DNA of 64,000 bases from Reticulitermes speratus (lineage: Eukaryota > Arthropoda > Insecta > Blattodea > Rhinotermitidae), in the NCBI GenBank assembly GCA_021186555.1, contig JAJKFL010000006.1, forward strand, positions 46,696,138 to 46,760,137. Reading direction: 5' to 3'. Both the position numbers and the translations under genes were made by a program. Shown in pieces: positions 35,501 through 47,670 of the stretch. The notes below the pieces were generated by a model. That model was not told the origin of the DNA. It saw only the letters and a list, made by a program, of their open reading frames with translations, and searched no databases. Position 1 is the stretch's first letter; every line of letters begins with the position of its first letter.

Positions 35501-37185
35501 TAATTATGTTACGCATGGTGTGTTAGGAAGAAGTAATTATGTTACACAGTTTAGGAAGAAGTAATTAGTTACGCATGATGTTTATGTACGAAGGAACGTA
35601 ATTTGTTACAGCATGTGTTTATGGAAGGAAGTAATTATGTTACAGATGTTGTTAGGAATGAAGTAATTATGTTACAGCATGTTGTTATGGAAGGAAGTAA
35701 TTATGTTACATGTGTTTTGGAAGGAAGTAATATGTTAAGCATGGTGTTTAGGAAGAAGTAATTATGTTACAATGGTGTTTAGGAAGAAGTAATTATTTAC
35801 ACATGGTGTTTGGAAGAAGTAATTGTTACAGCATGTGTTTATGGAATGAAGTAATTATGTTACATGATGTCTATGGAGGAAGTAATTATGTTACAGATGG
35901 TGTTTGAAGGATAATTGTTAAGATGTCTATGAAGAAGTAATTATGTTACAGATGTTTTGGAAGAAGTAATTGTTAACATGTGTTTATGAAAGGAAGTAAT
36001 TATGTTACATTGTGTTTAGGAAGAAGTAATTATGTTACAGATGTTTGTTAGGAAGAAGTAATTATGTTACAGCAATGTTTATGGAAGGAAGTAATTATGT
36101 TACATGGTGTTTAGGAAGAATAATTATGTACTGATGTTGTTTGGAAGGAAGTAATTGTTAACTTAATGTCTTATGAAGGAACGTAATTATGTTAACATGA
36201 TGTCTTATGGAAGGAACGTAAATTTATTACAACATTATGTCTATGGAAGGAACGTAATTATGTTATGGCATGGCGTGTTATGGAAGAACGTAATTATGTT
36301 GCAACATAATGTCTTATGGAAGGAACGTAATTGTACAGCATGATGTCTTAAGGAAGGAACGTAATTATGTTACGGCATGATGTCTTATGGAAGGAACGTA
36401 ATTATGTTACAACATGATGTCATGTGGAAGGAACGTAATTGTTACAGCATGATGTCTTATGGAAGGAACTAATTATGTTACATGATTCTTGTGGAAGGAA
36501 CGTAATTGTTAAAGCATGATGTCTTATGGAAGGAACGTAATTATGTTACATGATGTCTTATGGAAGGAACGTAATTATATTACAACATGATGTCTTGTGG
36601 AAGGAACGTAATTGTTACAGCATGATGTCTTATGGAAGGAACGTAATTATGTTACATGATGTCTTATGGAAGGAACGTAATTATGTTACATGATGTCTTT
36701 TGGAAGGAACGTAATTGTTAGAGCATAATGTCTTATGAAAGGAACGTAATTATGTTACATGATGTCTTTTGGAAGGAACGTAATTGTTATAGCATAATGT
36801 CTTATGAAAGGAACGTAATTATGTTACATGATGTCTTATGGAAGGAACGTAATTATATTACAACATGATGTCTTGTGGAAGGAACGTAATTGTTACAGCA
36901 TGATGTCTTATGGAAGGAACGTAATTATGTTACATGATGTCTTATGGAAGGAACGTAATTATGTTACATGATGTCTTTTGGAAGGAACGTAATTGTTATA
37001 GCATAATGTCTTATGAAAGGAACGTAATTATGTTACATGATGTCTTATGGAAGGAACGTAATTTTGTTACATGATGTCTTGTGGAAGGAACGTAATTGTT
37101 ACAACATGATGTCTTATGGAAGGAACGTAATTATGTTATAACATGGTGTCTTATGGAAGGAACGTAATTGTTACAGCATGATGTC
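32595..37185. repeat. 37-bp satellite array grading into a 34/35-bp form, about 125 copies
   Basis: The left part (32595-34300) is GGAATGAATGTAATTATGTT, ACAGCATGGTGTGTTAC, 37 bp. The middle (34300-36170) is full of missing bases. The right part (36170-37185) is a distinct variant, GGAAGGAACGTAATTATGTT, ACATGATGTCTTAT, of 34-35 bp. There, copies with TAATTATGTTACATG often alternate with copies reading TAATTGTTACAGCATG. Confidence 0.93.
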
Positions 37186-37339
37186 TGAAAGAGGAAAAGA
37201 AACCTTTTTAACACAGTTTCTCTTCACAGAACGCAGTCTGTGTTTTGAAAAGAATCTTTGTGTCTGTTTGGCTACAGCTGATGAGAACTGGAAAAATGAG
37301 CTTGAAACTTTGGCAGTATTCTGGGTTTTAAGAACGAGT

Positions 37340-39682
37340 TGCTTAATGCTGTACAGTGAAATAATCGCTGTTTGTTCTGAGATCCACACAAAACACATAA
37401 ATTACAGTCCGTACCGCGCAGTAAACACACTCCGTCTCAGTTATACAAACCAGTCAGTTAATGCTGTACAGTGAAATAATCGCTGTTTGTTCTGAGATCC
37501 ACACAAAACACATAAATACAGTCCGTACCGCGCAGTAAACACACTCCGTCTCAGTTATACAAACCAGTCAGTTAATGTTGTACAGTGAAATAATCGCTGT
37601 TTGTTCTGAGATCCACACAAAACACATAAATACAGTCCGTACGCGCAGTAAACACACTCCGTCTCAGTTATACAAACCAGTCAGTTAATGTTGTACAGTG
37701 AAATAATCGCTGTTTGTTCTGAGATCCACACAAAACACATAAATACAGTCCGTACCGCGCAGTAAACACACTCCGTCTCAGTTATTACAAACCAGTCAGT
37801 TAATGTTGTACAGTGAAATAATCGCTGTTTGTTCTGAGATCCACACAAAACACATATAATACAGTCCGTACCGCGCAGTAAACACACTCCGTCTCAGTTC
37901 TACAAACCAGTCAGTTAATGTTGTACAGTGAAATAATCGCTGTTTGTTCTGAGATCCACACAAAACACATAAATACAGTCCGTACCGCGCAGTAAACTCA
38001 CTCCGTCTCAGTTATACAAACCAGTCAGTTAATGTTGTACAGTGAAATAATCGCTGTTTGTTCTGAGATCCACACAAAACACATAAATACAGTCCGTACC
38101 GCGCAGTAAACACACTCCGTCTCAGTTATACAAACCAGTCAGTTAATGTTGTACAGTGAAATAATCGCTGTTTGTTCTGAGATCCACACAAAACACATAA
38201 ATACAGTCCGTACCGCGCAGTAAACACACTCCGTCTCAGTTATACAAACCAGTCAGTTAATGTTGTACAGTGAAATAATCGCTGTTTGTTCTGAGATCCA
38301 CACAAAACACATAAATACAGTCCGTACCGCGCAGTAAACACACTCCGTCTCAGTTATACAAACCAGTCAGTTAATGTTGTACAGTGAAATAATCGCTGTT
38401 TGTTCTGAGATCCACACAAAACACATAAATACAGTCCGTACCGCGCAGTAAACACACTCCGTCTCAGTTATACAAACCAGTCAGTTAATGTTGTACAGTG
38501 AAATAATCGCTGTTTGTTCTGAGATCCACACAAAACACATAAATACAGTCCGTACCGCGCAGTAAACACACTCCGTCTCAGTTATACAAACCAGTCAGTT
38601 AATGTTGTACAGTGAAATAATCGCTGTTTGTTCTGAGATCCACACAAAACACATAAATACAGTCCGTACCGCGCAGTAAACACACTCCGTCTCAGTTATA
38701 CAAACCAGTCAGTTAATGTTGTACAGTGAAATAATCGCTGTTTGTTCTGAGATCCACACAAAACACATAAATACAGTCCGTACCGCGCAGTAAACACACT
38801 CCGTCTCAGTTATACAAACCAGTCAGTTAATGTTGTACAGTGAAATAATCGCTGTTTGTTCTGAGATCCACACAAAACACATAAATACAGTCCGTACCGC
38901 GCAGTAAACACACTCCGTCTCAGTTATACAACCCAGTCAGTTAATGTGTACAGTGAAATAATCGCTGTTTGTTCTGAGATCCACACAAAACACATAAATA
39001 CAGTCCGTACCGCGCAGTAAACACACTCCGTCTCAGTTATACAAACCAGTCAGTTAATGCTGTACAGTGAAATAATCGCTGTTTGTTCTGAGATCCACAC
39101 AAAACACATAATACAGTCCGTACCGCGCAGTAAACACACTCCATCTCAGTTATACAAACCAGTCAGTTAATGCTGTACAGTGAAATAATCGCTGTTTGTT
39201 CTGAGATCCACACAAAACACATAAATACAGTCCGTACCGCGCAGTAAACACACTCCTTCTCAGTTATACAAACCAGTCAGTTAATGCTGTACAGTGAAAT
39301 AATCGCTGTTTGTTCTGAGATCCACACAAAACACATAAATACAGTCCGTACCGCGCAGTAAACACACTCCGTCTCAGTTATACAAACCCGTCAGTTAATG
39401 CTGTACAGTGAAATAATCGCTGTTTGTTCTGAGATCCACACAAAACACATAAATACAGTCCGTACCGCGCAGTAAACACACTCCGTCTCAGTTATACAAA
39501 CCCGTCAGTTAATGCTGTACAGTGAAATAATCGCTGTTTGTTCTGAGATCCACACAAAACACATAAATACAGTCCGTACCGCGCAGTAAACACACTCCGT
39601 CTCAGTTATACAAACCGTCAGTTAATGTGTACAGTGAAATAATCGCTGTTTGTTCTGAGATCCACACAAAACACATAAATAC
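37340..39682 (+). repeat. 114-bp satellite array, copy B, about 20 monomers
   Basis: AGTCCGTACCGCGCAGTAAA, CACACTCCGTCTCAGTTATA, CAAACCAGTCAGTTAATG and onwards repeats every 114 bp. Monomers in the centre are nearly identical and carry TGTTGTACAG. Those near both ends carry TGCTGTACAG. This orientation has the terminal domain on the right and is taken as forward. Confidence 0.97.
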
Positions 39683-39759
39683 ACTGTGTGGGCAGAACGT
39701 AGAATTGTTGAATGTTAAACGTGGTGGTACATATAGTAACCACTGGGCTTTAGAGGGTT
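39683..39759 (+). mobile_element. Terminal domain of the 114-bp satellite element, copy B
   Basis: ACTGTGTGGGCAGAACGTAG leads to a hairpin made of GTGGTAC and GTAACCAC with the loop ATATA (about 39722-39743), then TGGGCTTTAG and AGGGTT. The same block follows the arrays at 51921 and 59448 and precedes the inverted one at 4529. Confidence 0.85.
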
Positions 39760-39959
39760 AATGTAATCATGCTAAAATGCTAAGTGAACAGTAGAAAGAT
39801 GAAGCTTTCTTACGTAATTCTCTCTGTTTGCAAGTCAGTTCTTTGTCTCTGCTTCTCCGAACACTATCATCATCAGCACCTGTCTGTCTGTCCTTGTACT
39901 GAGCGACCAAAAGTCTTTGCCTAAGAAACTAATTAAGCGCTTCGTGTAATGGCAATAAA

Positions 39960-40470
39960 TCCACAGCTGTTGAACATATTTCCCTCATATTATACAACCC
40001 GAATATTCATCACCGTATTCACAACAGCCCACCACTTGTCTCTATCCGGAATAAATTTATCACTTCAAGCCTTCCCATCCTATTACTTTAAGATACATGT
40101 GAATATTATTTTCCCATCTACATCTAGGTCTTCCAGCTAGCCTCTTTCCTACAGGTTACCCCCACCAAAACCCTGCATGCACATCTCTTCTACCTCATGC
40201 ATGCCACATGCCCCACCCATCTCATTCTTCTTGATTTGTTCATCCGAATAATATTTGATGAGGAGTGCAGATCATAAAGCTCCCCTTTATGCAGTTTTCT
40301 CCAGTCTCTGTTTTGTCACCACATATCTTCCTCAGCGCCATATTCTCGAACACCTTCATTCTGTTTTCATTATTTAAGAGACGAGGATTTACATCCATAC
40401 AAAACAACGAGCAAAATTAAAGTTCCGCATATAAATTTTTGTGTTCTTAGATAGCGAAATGGAAGACAAA
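39960..40470 (-). pseudogene. LINE reverse-transcriptase C-terminal fragment
   Basis: On the minus strand pieces read CMDVNPRLLNNENRMKVFEN, MALRKICGDKTETGENC, then a damaged GHV-region and GRPR-region, and a tail with NIRVV-stop. The order matches the LINE fragments at 8.8 and 55.2 kb but extends further upstream, into the segment before WAGHVARM. Several stops and frameshifts break it. Confidence 0.78.
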
Positions 40471-41358
40471 ATATTCTGGACTGAACGGCGGTAAGCATTC
40501 CACTGCAGTCTTTCTATACGTTCAGCCTAAACGTGTAAGACCAGTTGGTGATTTCAGTCGGTACTGAATGTACAGACGAGGCTCCCAACGCCGACTAAAG
40601 TCGCGTCACGCAGGATCAGCACTGATGTTGGCATTTAACCCAGAGCCACTGTAGAAATATCAACCTTGGTCCTTAAACACTAAAGTGGAAAGATAAAGAC
40701 AGACGTCTGACAAGTCTAGTGTGACGTAATAATTTAACTCTTGTCCATACGTAATTCGCGTTACAAGTCCTATAAATAACTGTCAAATTGTTCGATTGTA
40801 GCCGTTTGCAATACAACATGAACACCCTGTATATTTCAACAGTGGAGACTATAATAGTGTTAGTCCTGAACAGTAGATGTCTCTACTGTCGTTGTGGGAA
40901 GCTTTCACAACTGAAGCGATTCTTTTTCGTGTTAACCGGATGTTGTCCTTCGCGGATCAAGTTGCTTAGGACGGCGTTGTGGTTTAGAGACGCCGGCGTT
41001 TATATTGTGGCGTCGCTGTGCTGTATTTAGGCGCTTCTCCGTTCCTTTCCGACGTCACCCTGACTGTGAAGTCAGTGGAACACGTTGTAGCTTGTGACGT
41101 AGCCTGATCGCCAGACGTCCAAGTGTGCCCTTGTTGACGCTTACACAGCTTACACTGTTCTCAGTGTTCGGACGCAATCAACAGGGCGTGTTCACTGCCC
41201 TTCCTGCTCATCTGGTCTTCACGAGGACTTCAATCGATACACAACTTACCATCCACCATCCACCACCACCACCCCCACTCCCCAACCCCAAAACCACCAC
41301 CAAGGACGACAGCTTGAATTAAGTCTCGGTGTTTTGAAATTAATTTTTCTATTTTTTT
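40471..41358. other. Single-copy-looking spacer
   Basis: Contains AACACCCTGTATATT at 40821, the inverted ACAGGGTGTT motif. The 80-residue frame at 40788-41030 has no recognisable domain. A CCACC-rich stretch lies near 41250-41300. Confidence 0.45.
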
Positions 41359-41640
41359 ACAGTAGAACCTCGATTATCAGAAATAAAGGGGGCGGACCCG
41401 ATTTCTGATAAGCAATATTTCGGATAATTCGGAAATTCGGCTTGACCTGATAAGGTGCAATAAAAATAACATATTTTAGAAACACGTCTTATGTTAATAA
41501 CATTTATGGCACAACAAAATGTACGATATTTACAGATACAGTACAACACTACAAATTTATATGACAAAAAAATCTGATATTTTGGTTTGAACTTTTTTTC
41601 ACAGCGTTTTTTGGCTGCAATTCGCCTACATTCTTCGAGT
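41359..41640. mobile_element. Tigger/pogo-like DNA transposon end (truncated)
   Basis: TACAGTAGAACCTCGATTAT at 41359 looks like a TA dinucleotide followed by a terminal inverted repeat of the CAGTAGAACCTCGATTATC type known from Tc1/mariner-pogo (Tigger-like) elements. Subterminal ATTTCTGATAAG and TTCGGATAATTCGG repeat it in the usual way. No matching right end was found, and no transposase survives, so this is one end of a truncated or non-autonomous copy. Confidence 0.6.
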
Positions 41641-41703
41641 TTCGATTTCGATTTTATCTAATCTCAAACCGTTGATACGCCAACACCGAAATCCACCACG
41701 ACA

Positions 41704-42205
41704 TTTCGCAACATCTCGCCACTTTCAATTCGTCTCACAACCTCCAATTTCCGTTCAGCTGTCATCACAACACGTTTCGCAACATCTCGCCACTTTCAAT
41801 TCGTCTCACAACCTCCAATTTCCGTTCAGTTGTCATCACAACACGTTTCGCAACATCTCGCCACTTTCAATTCGTCTCACAACCTCCAATTTCCGTTCAG
41901 TTGTCATCACAACACGTTTCGCAACATCTCGCCACTTTCAATTCGTCTCACAACCTCCAATTTCCGTTCAGCTGTCATCACAACACGTTTCGCAACATCT
42001 CGCCACTTTCAATTCGTCTCACAACCTCCAATTTCCGTTCAGTTGTCATCACAACACGTTTCGCAACATCTCGCCACTTTCAATTCGTCTCACAACCTCC
42101 AATTTCCGTTCAGTTGTCATCACAACACATTTCGCAAGATCTCGCCACTTTCAATTCGTCTCAAAACCCCCAATTTCCGTTCAGTTGTCATCACAACACG
42201 TTCCG
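41704..42205. repeat. 71-bp satellite array, about 7 copies
   Basis: TTTCGCAACATCTCGCCACT, TTCAATTCGTCTCACAACCT, CCAATTTCCGTTCAG(C/T)TG and TCATCACAACACG repeat every 71 bp. The last copy has several substitutions (AAGATCTCG, AAAACCCCC). The 277-residue frame through it is a phase mosaic. Confidence 0.96.
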
Positions 42206-45028
42206 TCTAGCCGACATTGTTTGCAATCACCGTCACACAAAACGTTAAAACTGCACTGTAAGCAGCACACACGTCAATTGACCAATCTGTACGACGGCAA
42301 GCAGTGTGCACCTATCTCTTCTGTCCACCTCACAAAAGTCCACAGTGACTGCAGCTATGAATGTGCTGCCAACACAGTAAATGTTTTTGAAACAGGTATA
42401 ACGCTGCCTGGCCGTTCCGATGTGAGCCTAACAGCGGCCACGCAGTGCCAACTGCAGCTAGGCGCAGTGTTATGTATAGGACTTAGCAGAGAATCTGGTC
42501 ACTGACATATCTTTATCGTCAGTCGGATTGTGCCATATGTCATCGTCCGTCGGTCGTGAAAGGAAGGCGAGATGTGAGAGGCAGTCTTTACGTTCTATCC
42601 TGCACGACGCGACTTCTCTTGGTGTGCCTGTGTCCCTTCAACTAAACATTTTACAACTGTCCGTCGCCTCTTCCTTCCGTAACCTACTCGACCCACCGCC
42701 GACACGAGTGGCGAAAGCAGCGGCAGGAAGGCAAACAGCAGTTGTCACATAAAATAACGACACCATCAGTTTACCACTGCCGGTATTTCCTTGTTTTGGC
42801 TGAGTCCTTCCAGTCCGTGACGGTCACAGTTTGCTGCTAATGGCAGCCCCCTACTTTTGGGCGCTGATGGCGTTGGCTTTCACTCTGGTTTAATTTTGGT
42901 CCCACGAGTAGCGAGGTAATGTCACCAAAAAAGCCCCACGCTAGCGGAAGGCATGTGGGGGTACTGCCCGGTGTCCCCCGAGGGAATCGTACACGACAAT
43001 GTCATCTGCACCCCATTAATTGTTTCCCTTTGCACTTACCCCGTGTCACAGCTAAGCTGGTTACGAATGTCTTCGCTATACTTGTGCATGTTAGTCCCCT
43101 GTGGGGCGTGGACGGGGGTTGGAGGGGGTGGGTTTTGGATGGGCAATTACTTAAGTAGTTATTAACAACTTCGGAAATTGTCAGATTTCGAAAGATATTT
43201 GGTTGTTAATTACAGATGTTAAGCGCGCGAGCACCGTAATTAGCAAATTTTGATAATGTTTGAAATCGATATAAATATTTGGCTGACAGTGTTGTGTGTC
43301 GCCTGAGAATTATGTTGAGTGCCTTATTTATGTGTCTGAGGCACGTACGGCTTCGTTTGGCTACCGGCTCAAAGACACGTCACGGAACACTACGTGCAAG
43401 CTAAAAAAAGGCCACGTTTTTCTCGCGGCATTATCTCTGTAACCTTTCAAATTCGTATATATATATATATGTGTGTGTATATGTTTGGTTATATCGATAT
43501 AAATTAACGTGAGAAACGTTCTCCGGAACTGTGGCAGATTCCTCCTGAAACACCCTGTGTTATGAGATGTCATACGTAAAATCACACATTTTGAAGTCAA
43601 TTTAATAAGACATATGTAAATTGTTAATATGTGATTTAATGTACGTTTGAGCCATGCGGTATGCTATAGTGTAGCCTGTTGTGTGCACCCTGCGTCGTTT
43701 CAGACGCTGCTAGTTGCCATTATACTTTATTACGAAAATTTGGCGCCGTGTTTCGGCTGTAATGCTGCTTACAGTCGAAACACTTAGTCAGAAAGAGAGA
43801 AATAATTAAATAGTTTCAGATGATAAAAATTTATTTCCAGATGTTAAATAACAATTCAGCTATCCCATTATGTACCTGCTGTAACTAATAAGTGTCGTTC
43901 GTTCGACCCACGTCAAAGGGCCGCAGTGCCCTCCAACAAATATTGAGTATGCATTGCTACTCGACCCCTCGTATATATAAATACAACCTGCGTTAAGGCC
44001 CCCGCACTTTGCACAGTGTGTAATGTTATGTAGATATGTGTTAAAAGAGTTCGATCGCAATCTTATGGCCCCGGTATGCGCCGGTAGTTTCCAGCCTCGT
44101 AGAGAAGAGTATGTCATGGCGCGGGCGAATTGAGGGAACAGAATTGGCCGCAGCTGTGTCTTCTGTTTCTCTAAATAGATTTGTTATCACTGCAGAACAT
44201 AATTTTTATCTGTTCGGGCAACAGATATACTCCATCTTCAGGTTCACTGAGGTAAAGTTTCGTATTGTTAATTTCTCAAGTGTTTGGATGTCATTTTCAC
44301 GTAACACCTTCTGTCCCGATTAGTTACTTATACAGGGTGTTTTTACTTTCCCTGTGCACGACAGCTTTACGCCTAAAAAGCCTGCATCCGTCGCGACATT
44401 CCGTAATAGCTGCCTTTCTCAGGACAAAGGGACACTCCGCCTTGTAATTCCCTTACATGTTTCAGACGTTCACACGCTCTGTCTGTCTGTCTGTCAGTGT
44501 ACAGCAATTAGGACCTCTCCGGTGCATAGCAGGAAGGGATTTGCAGAGGATTGCGGATACATTAGTTGTACTTCGTACTGTCAAGTTGCCAGTGTTCCAG
44601 GTCCACCTCCTTCCAGCCACAAGGGTGTTTGTTCCCAAATTAAGGCTCATCTTTCCTGATGGAAGAAAGGAACTGTCCTAACTTACAAGTAGTTTAGGTG
44701 GAAGAGTATTCAAAATTCTTTGTCAAGGTCCTTTCTAGACCAAAGCGTAGTTCAGTTTCGTCTGATCAGGTGCCTTTCAAAGTTTCCCGTCACAGCTCTG
44801 CTAACAACGCCATCTTCATAACTCCGTACAGCGAGATTTATTTCAAAGCTTTACGTGGGAAGTAGATACTGTTTAAAGCAGTCCTTCAGAACCATTTTTG
44901 TAGTTCCCTTGACAAAGTCCTTATCAGCTTTCTTGGACGACCCTACGTGTGGAGGCCAGGTCTGACCCTCCATTTATTTGTCTGTCCTTCCTTCTGTGAC
45001 CTAGTGCCAGCTACAAAGGATTTGGTGA
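42206..45028. other. 2.8 kb region without arrays
   Basis: I find no convincing gene. (TA)n(GT)n lies at 43457-43482, and (CTGT)n at 44476-44494. CACAGGGTGTTTCAGGAGG (minus strand of 43541-43559) and TACAGGGTGTTTTT at 44331 look like ends of dispersed repeats. Frames up to 101 residues overlap in several phases and lack known motifs. Confidence 0.5.
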
Positions 45029-45084
45029 ATCTCGGTGTATAATATCTCGGTGTATAATATCTCGATGTATAATATCTCGGTGTA
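45029..45084. repeat. 15-bp array, 4 copies
   Basis: ATCTCGGTGTATAAT repeats; the third copy has CTCGATG. Confidence 0.9.
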
Positions 45085-45120
45085 AAGCGGTTAAGCTACT
45101 GTATGATTTTCTTAAAAATC

Positions 45121-45649
45121 CGGGGGTATTCAACCTTTTTTGTTCGCGTGCCCCCACATATAATTTCTCTTCAACTTTGTACCCCCAAAGCTGTTGGTGC
45201 ACAATTCAAGTTATACACAGTCTATAATCTACATCTAAAATAAGTTAAATAAATTACATCCAAAATAATGTATTAAATAATAAGTTTTAAATGAGAAAAA
45301 GGAGAGTCAAGCTGTTAAATAACAAATATATTATTGTCTATCGTATAAAAATTAATAAAGGAACAAAGGTATTTTAGCAAAGCAAAATTATATGCACTGT
45401 GTGGAATAAAATGAAACTAGCCGCCCAGATAAGAATCGCATAAAGGAGAGAGAGAGAGAGAGAGAGACACAAATGGCGCTCCCAAATCGCATGTCCTTAC
45501 GTCCGGTCTGTTGTGGCTAACCGTAAATCTGGCCCTGATTATTCAGTGTTTATCATGAAATAATATATAATTTTTTTTTAATTTTACGTACCCCTAAGAT
45601 GTCTTCGCGTACCCCCGAGGGTACGCGTACCCCAGGTTGAATGCCACTG
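45121..45649. mobile_element. hAT-like MITE (non-autonomous)
   Basis: The left end CGGGGGTATTCAACCTTTTT and the right end ACCCCAGGTTGAATGCCACTG are inverted (right end read inward: CAGTGGCATTCAACCTGGGG). Next to them CGCGTGCCCCC and GGGTACGCGTACCCC also pair. TIRs of the CAGTGGTATTCAACC type suit hAT elements. The interior is AT-rich with a (GA)n run at 45447-45468 and no transposase. An exact 8-bp target duplication is not obvious. Confidence 0.65.
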
Positions 45650-46440
45650 TTTTAGACAATCGTGACGCAGTAGGCCTGTTTATTGTAGCTCAGATGTGAC
45701 ATTTCAGCGCGTTTAAAGGCCCCCCTTAAAATGTTCTATTAAAAGTGGCACAGATGCCAATTCGCGATATTTTTTTAAACAGGCCACAAAAAGCGACAAT
45801 TTAAAAACTCTCAGAAGAGCAGGTCTGTGGTCCATGGCTGCCGGCTGTTCTGCGAGGAGCTGCTAATAAAATACGACGCAAGCTGTCAACCCAGAGTTGT
45901 GCCCCATCTCTGTGCTGCCAACGACAGACGAGAATGTACCCCCCTCTCTCCCTCGATGAGCATTATATTGACTGAGGGGTTCGCCACTAATTAAAGTGGA
46001 ACTGCTGGAACCCCTCGCTTTCATTCTGCTTCTCATCGCAGTGCAGAGGTTCCTCAGTGCACAAAGTCTCAACCCGTATCTATAGGTCATTAATTTCACC
46101 CAAAGAGCCTCCAGAAGCAACGCTTTTGATTTGTATGCAGGTGGTGCCGGGTTCGAATGGCTCTGGGTACCGAGTACAATGACAGACGTCATAAGTGGTT
46201 TTCCTCACTTCTTGTGGCAAAAGTTTGGTATTTATCTCAAATTATGCCAAGACCGCCTCGTTCCACAGCCAGTGCCATTAAGTCTTTCGGCGATGTAGTT
46301 TTAGTGCGATTAACGCGAAGCAGACGCACCGGTCACGAACGTGACTGTTGAGGATCTCGTAGCGATGTCGCTGTGCCGTTCGGAGAGCCGTTCAGAACGT
46401 GTAGAACTGTCGTAGTGCCTTCAGTTTCACAGTCAAGCAG
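45650..46440. other. Single-copy-looking spacer with a possible B box
   Basis: GGGTTCGAATGG at 46149 resembles a pol III B box, but no A box can be placed upstream. The 109-residue antisense frame at 45863-46192 has no recognisable domain. Confidence 0.35.
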
Positions 46441-46560
46441 TCCGTCAACTGGACCCTGAAGATGCAAACACAAGGTCCGTCGAAACGTCGGCAAGACACG
46501 GCGTCACATCCCAGGAGTTCAGCAAACGGTAGGCAACGTTCACGATAATGATGTCTGCGC
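46441..46560 (-). mobile_element. Fragment of a CGAAACGTCGG-bearing dispersed repeat
   Basis: CCTGAAGATGCAAACACAAG and GTCCGTCGAAACGTCGG form the two-part module also seen near 8687, 9623 and 55961. Minus-strand translation LGCDAVSCRRFDGPCVCIFR is the kind of spurious peptide this repeat gives in insect gene sets (from memory). Only one arm is visible. Confidence 0.45.
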
Positions 46561-46739
46561 GGTCGGTGTGCGCCTTCTGGAGCACTGGGGCGGCGGCTGA
46601 GCACTCATACAGGTTGGCGTCTTCTGTGCTGGTGCTGTCCCGTCTGCAATGGACAGACTCCTGGTACAAGAAATCGGACAAAAATTTAGAAAATATTTAG
46701 AGTTTTAGAATTTATATCGGATTCCGAACGACATCAGGC

Positions 46740-46900
46740 AAGATGTACCACAGCAGTGATCACTGGATATAGGCTGCATGGTCCCCGGAGTGCGTCTGGT
46801 CACTGGATAGAGGTTACTAATGCCGGCTGTTGAATCCTAACCCTACGGAAGTCCTGCCTGTACTGTGGTAACTATATTGACTGAGCTATCAAGGCTTTAT
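46740..46900 (-). mobile_element. Decayed tRNA-derived SINE head
   Basis: The minus strand has TTGATAGCTCAGTCAATATA (about 46873-46892), very like the A-box region of the SINE at 19370 (GAATAGCTCAGTCAGTATAG). The expected B box appears decayed as GGTTAGGATTCAAC. No body could be aligned. Confidence 0.45.
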
Positions 46901-47165
46901 TGTAGTCAGTAACTGCTGGTAGAACTGTCCCTCATGTGAAGACCACTGCAAACCTTCCGTAACACTTTAAAGACTAACACAAATCTTGAAAGTACTTTTC
47001 TATCCAATGCGCCCCCATTTTCAGAAAGGACACTGCTTTTTTGGAAGGCCCCCAGGCTTCGAACGTTTGTCCTTTTGGTAAGAGCAACATGTATGGAGCC
47101 ATTGGCGGATTGATACTGTCAGGAGATAACAGAAGTAGTATGAAAATGAAGACAGCGTAAATTAT
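46901..47165. other. Left flank of the 127-bp array
   Basis: GAACGTTTGTCCTTTTGGTA near 47059 faintly resembles AACGTTTGTTGCTC and CCCTTCTGGTAAAGG left of the large 114-bp array (59350-59405). If real, it would be the other end of the element. Confidence 0.3.
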
Positions 47166-47670
47166 ATTTAAAGATCCAGCTCGTACCGCGCAGTAAACAC
47201 ATTCTGCATGGGTTACGTAAATCGGTCAGTTAATGCTGTATAGAGAAGCAATCAGTATTTTTATGAGAAGCGTTACATAAAATACAAGATACAATTAAAG
47301 ATCCAGCTCGTACCGCGCAGTAAACACATTCTGCCTGGGTTACGTAAATCAGTCAGTTAATGCTGTATAGAGAAGCAATCAGTATTTTTATGAGAAGCGT
47401 TACATAAAATACAAGATACAATTAAAGATCCAGCTCGTACCGCGCAGTAAACACATTCTGCCTGGGTTACGTAAATCAGTCAGTTAATGCTGTATAGAGA
47501 AGCAATCAGTATTTTTATGAGAAGCGTTACATAAAATACAAGATACAATTAAAGATCCAGCTCGTACCGCGCAGTAAACACATTCTGCCTGGGTTACGTA
47601 AATCAGTCAGTTAATGCTGTATAGAGAAGCAATCAGTATTTTTATGAGAAGCGTTACATAAAATACAAAT
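47166..47670 (+). repeat. 127-bp satellite array, sister of the 114-bp family, 4 copies
   Basis: AGCTCGTACCGCGCAGTAAA recurs at 47178, 47305 and 47432 (127 bp). The monomer shares with the 114-bp one the 19-bp box and CAGTCAGTTAATGCTGTA, then diverges (TAGAGAAGCAATCAGTATTT). Both satellites therefore descend from one ancestor. Confidence 0.95.

Noticed and set aside
42206..45028. Possible exons in the 2.8-kb region without arrays
   Set aside because: Frames are under about 100 residues, overlap in several phases, and I recognise no domain; transcript data would be needed.
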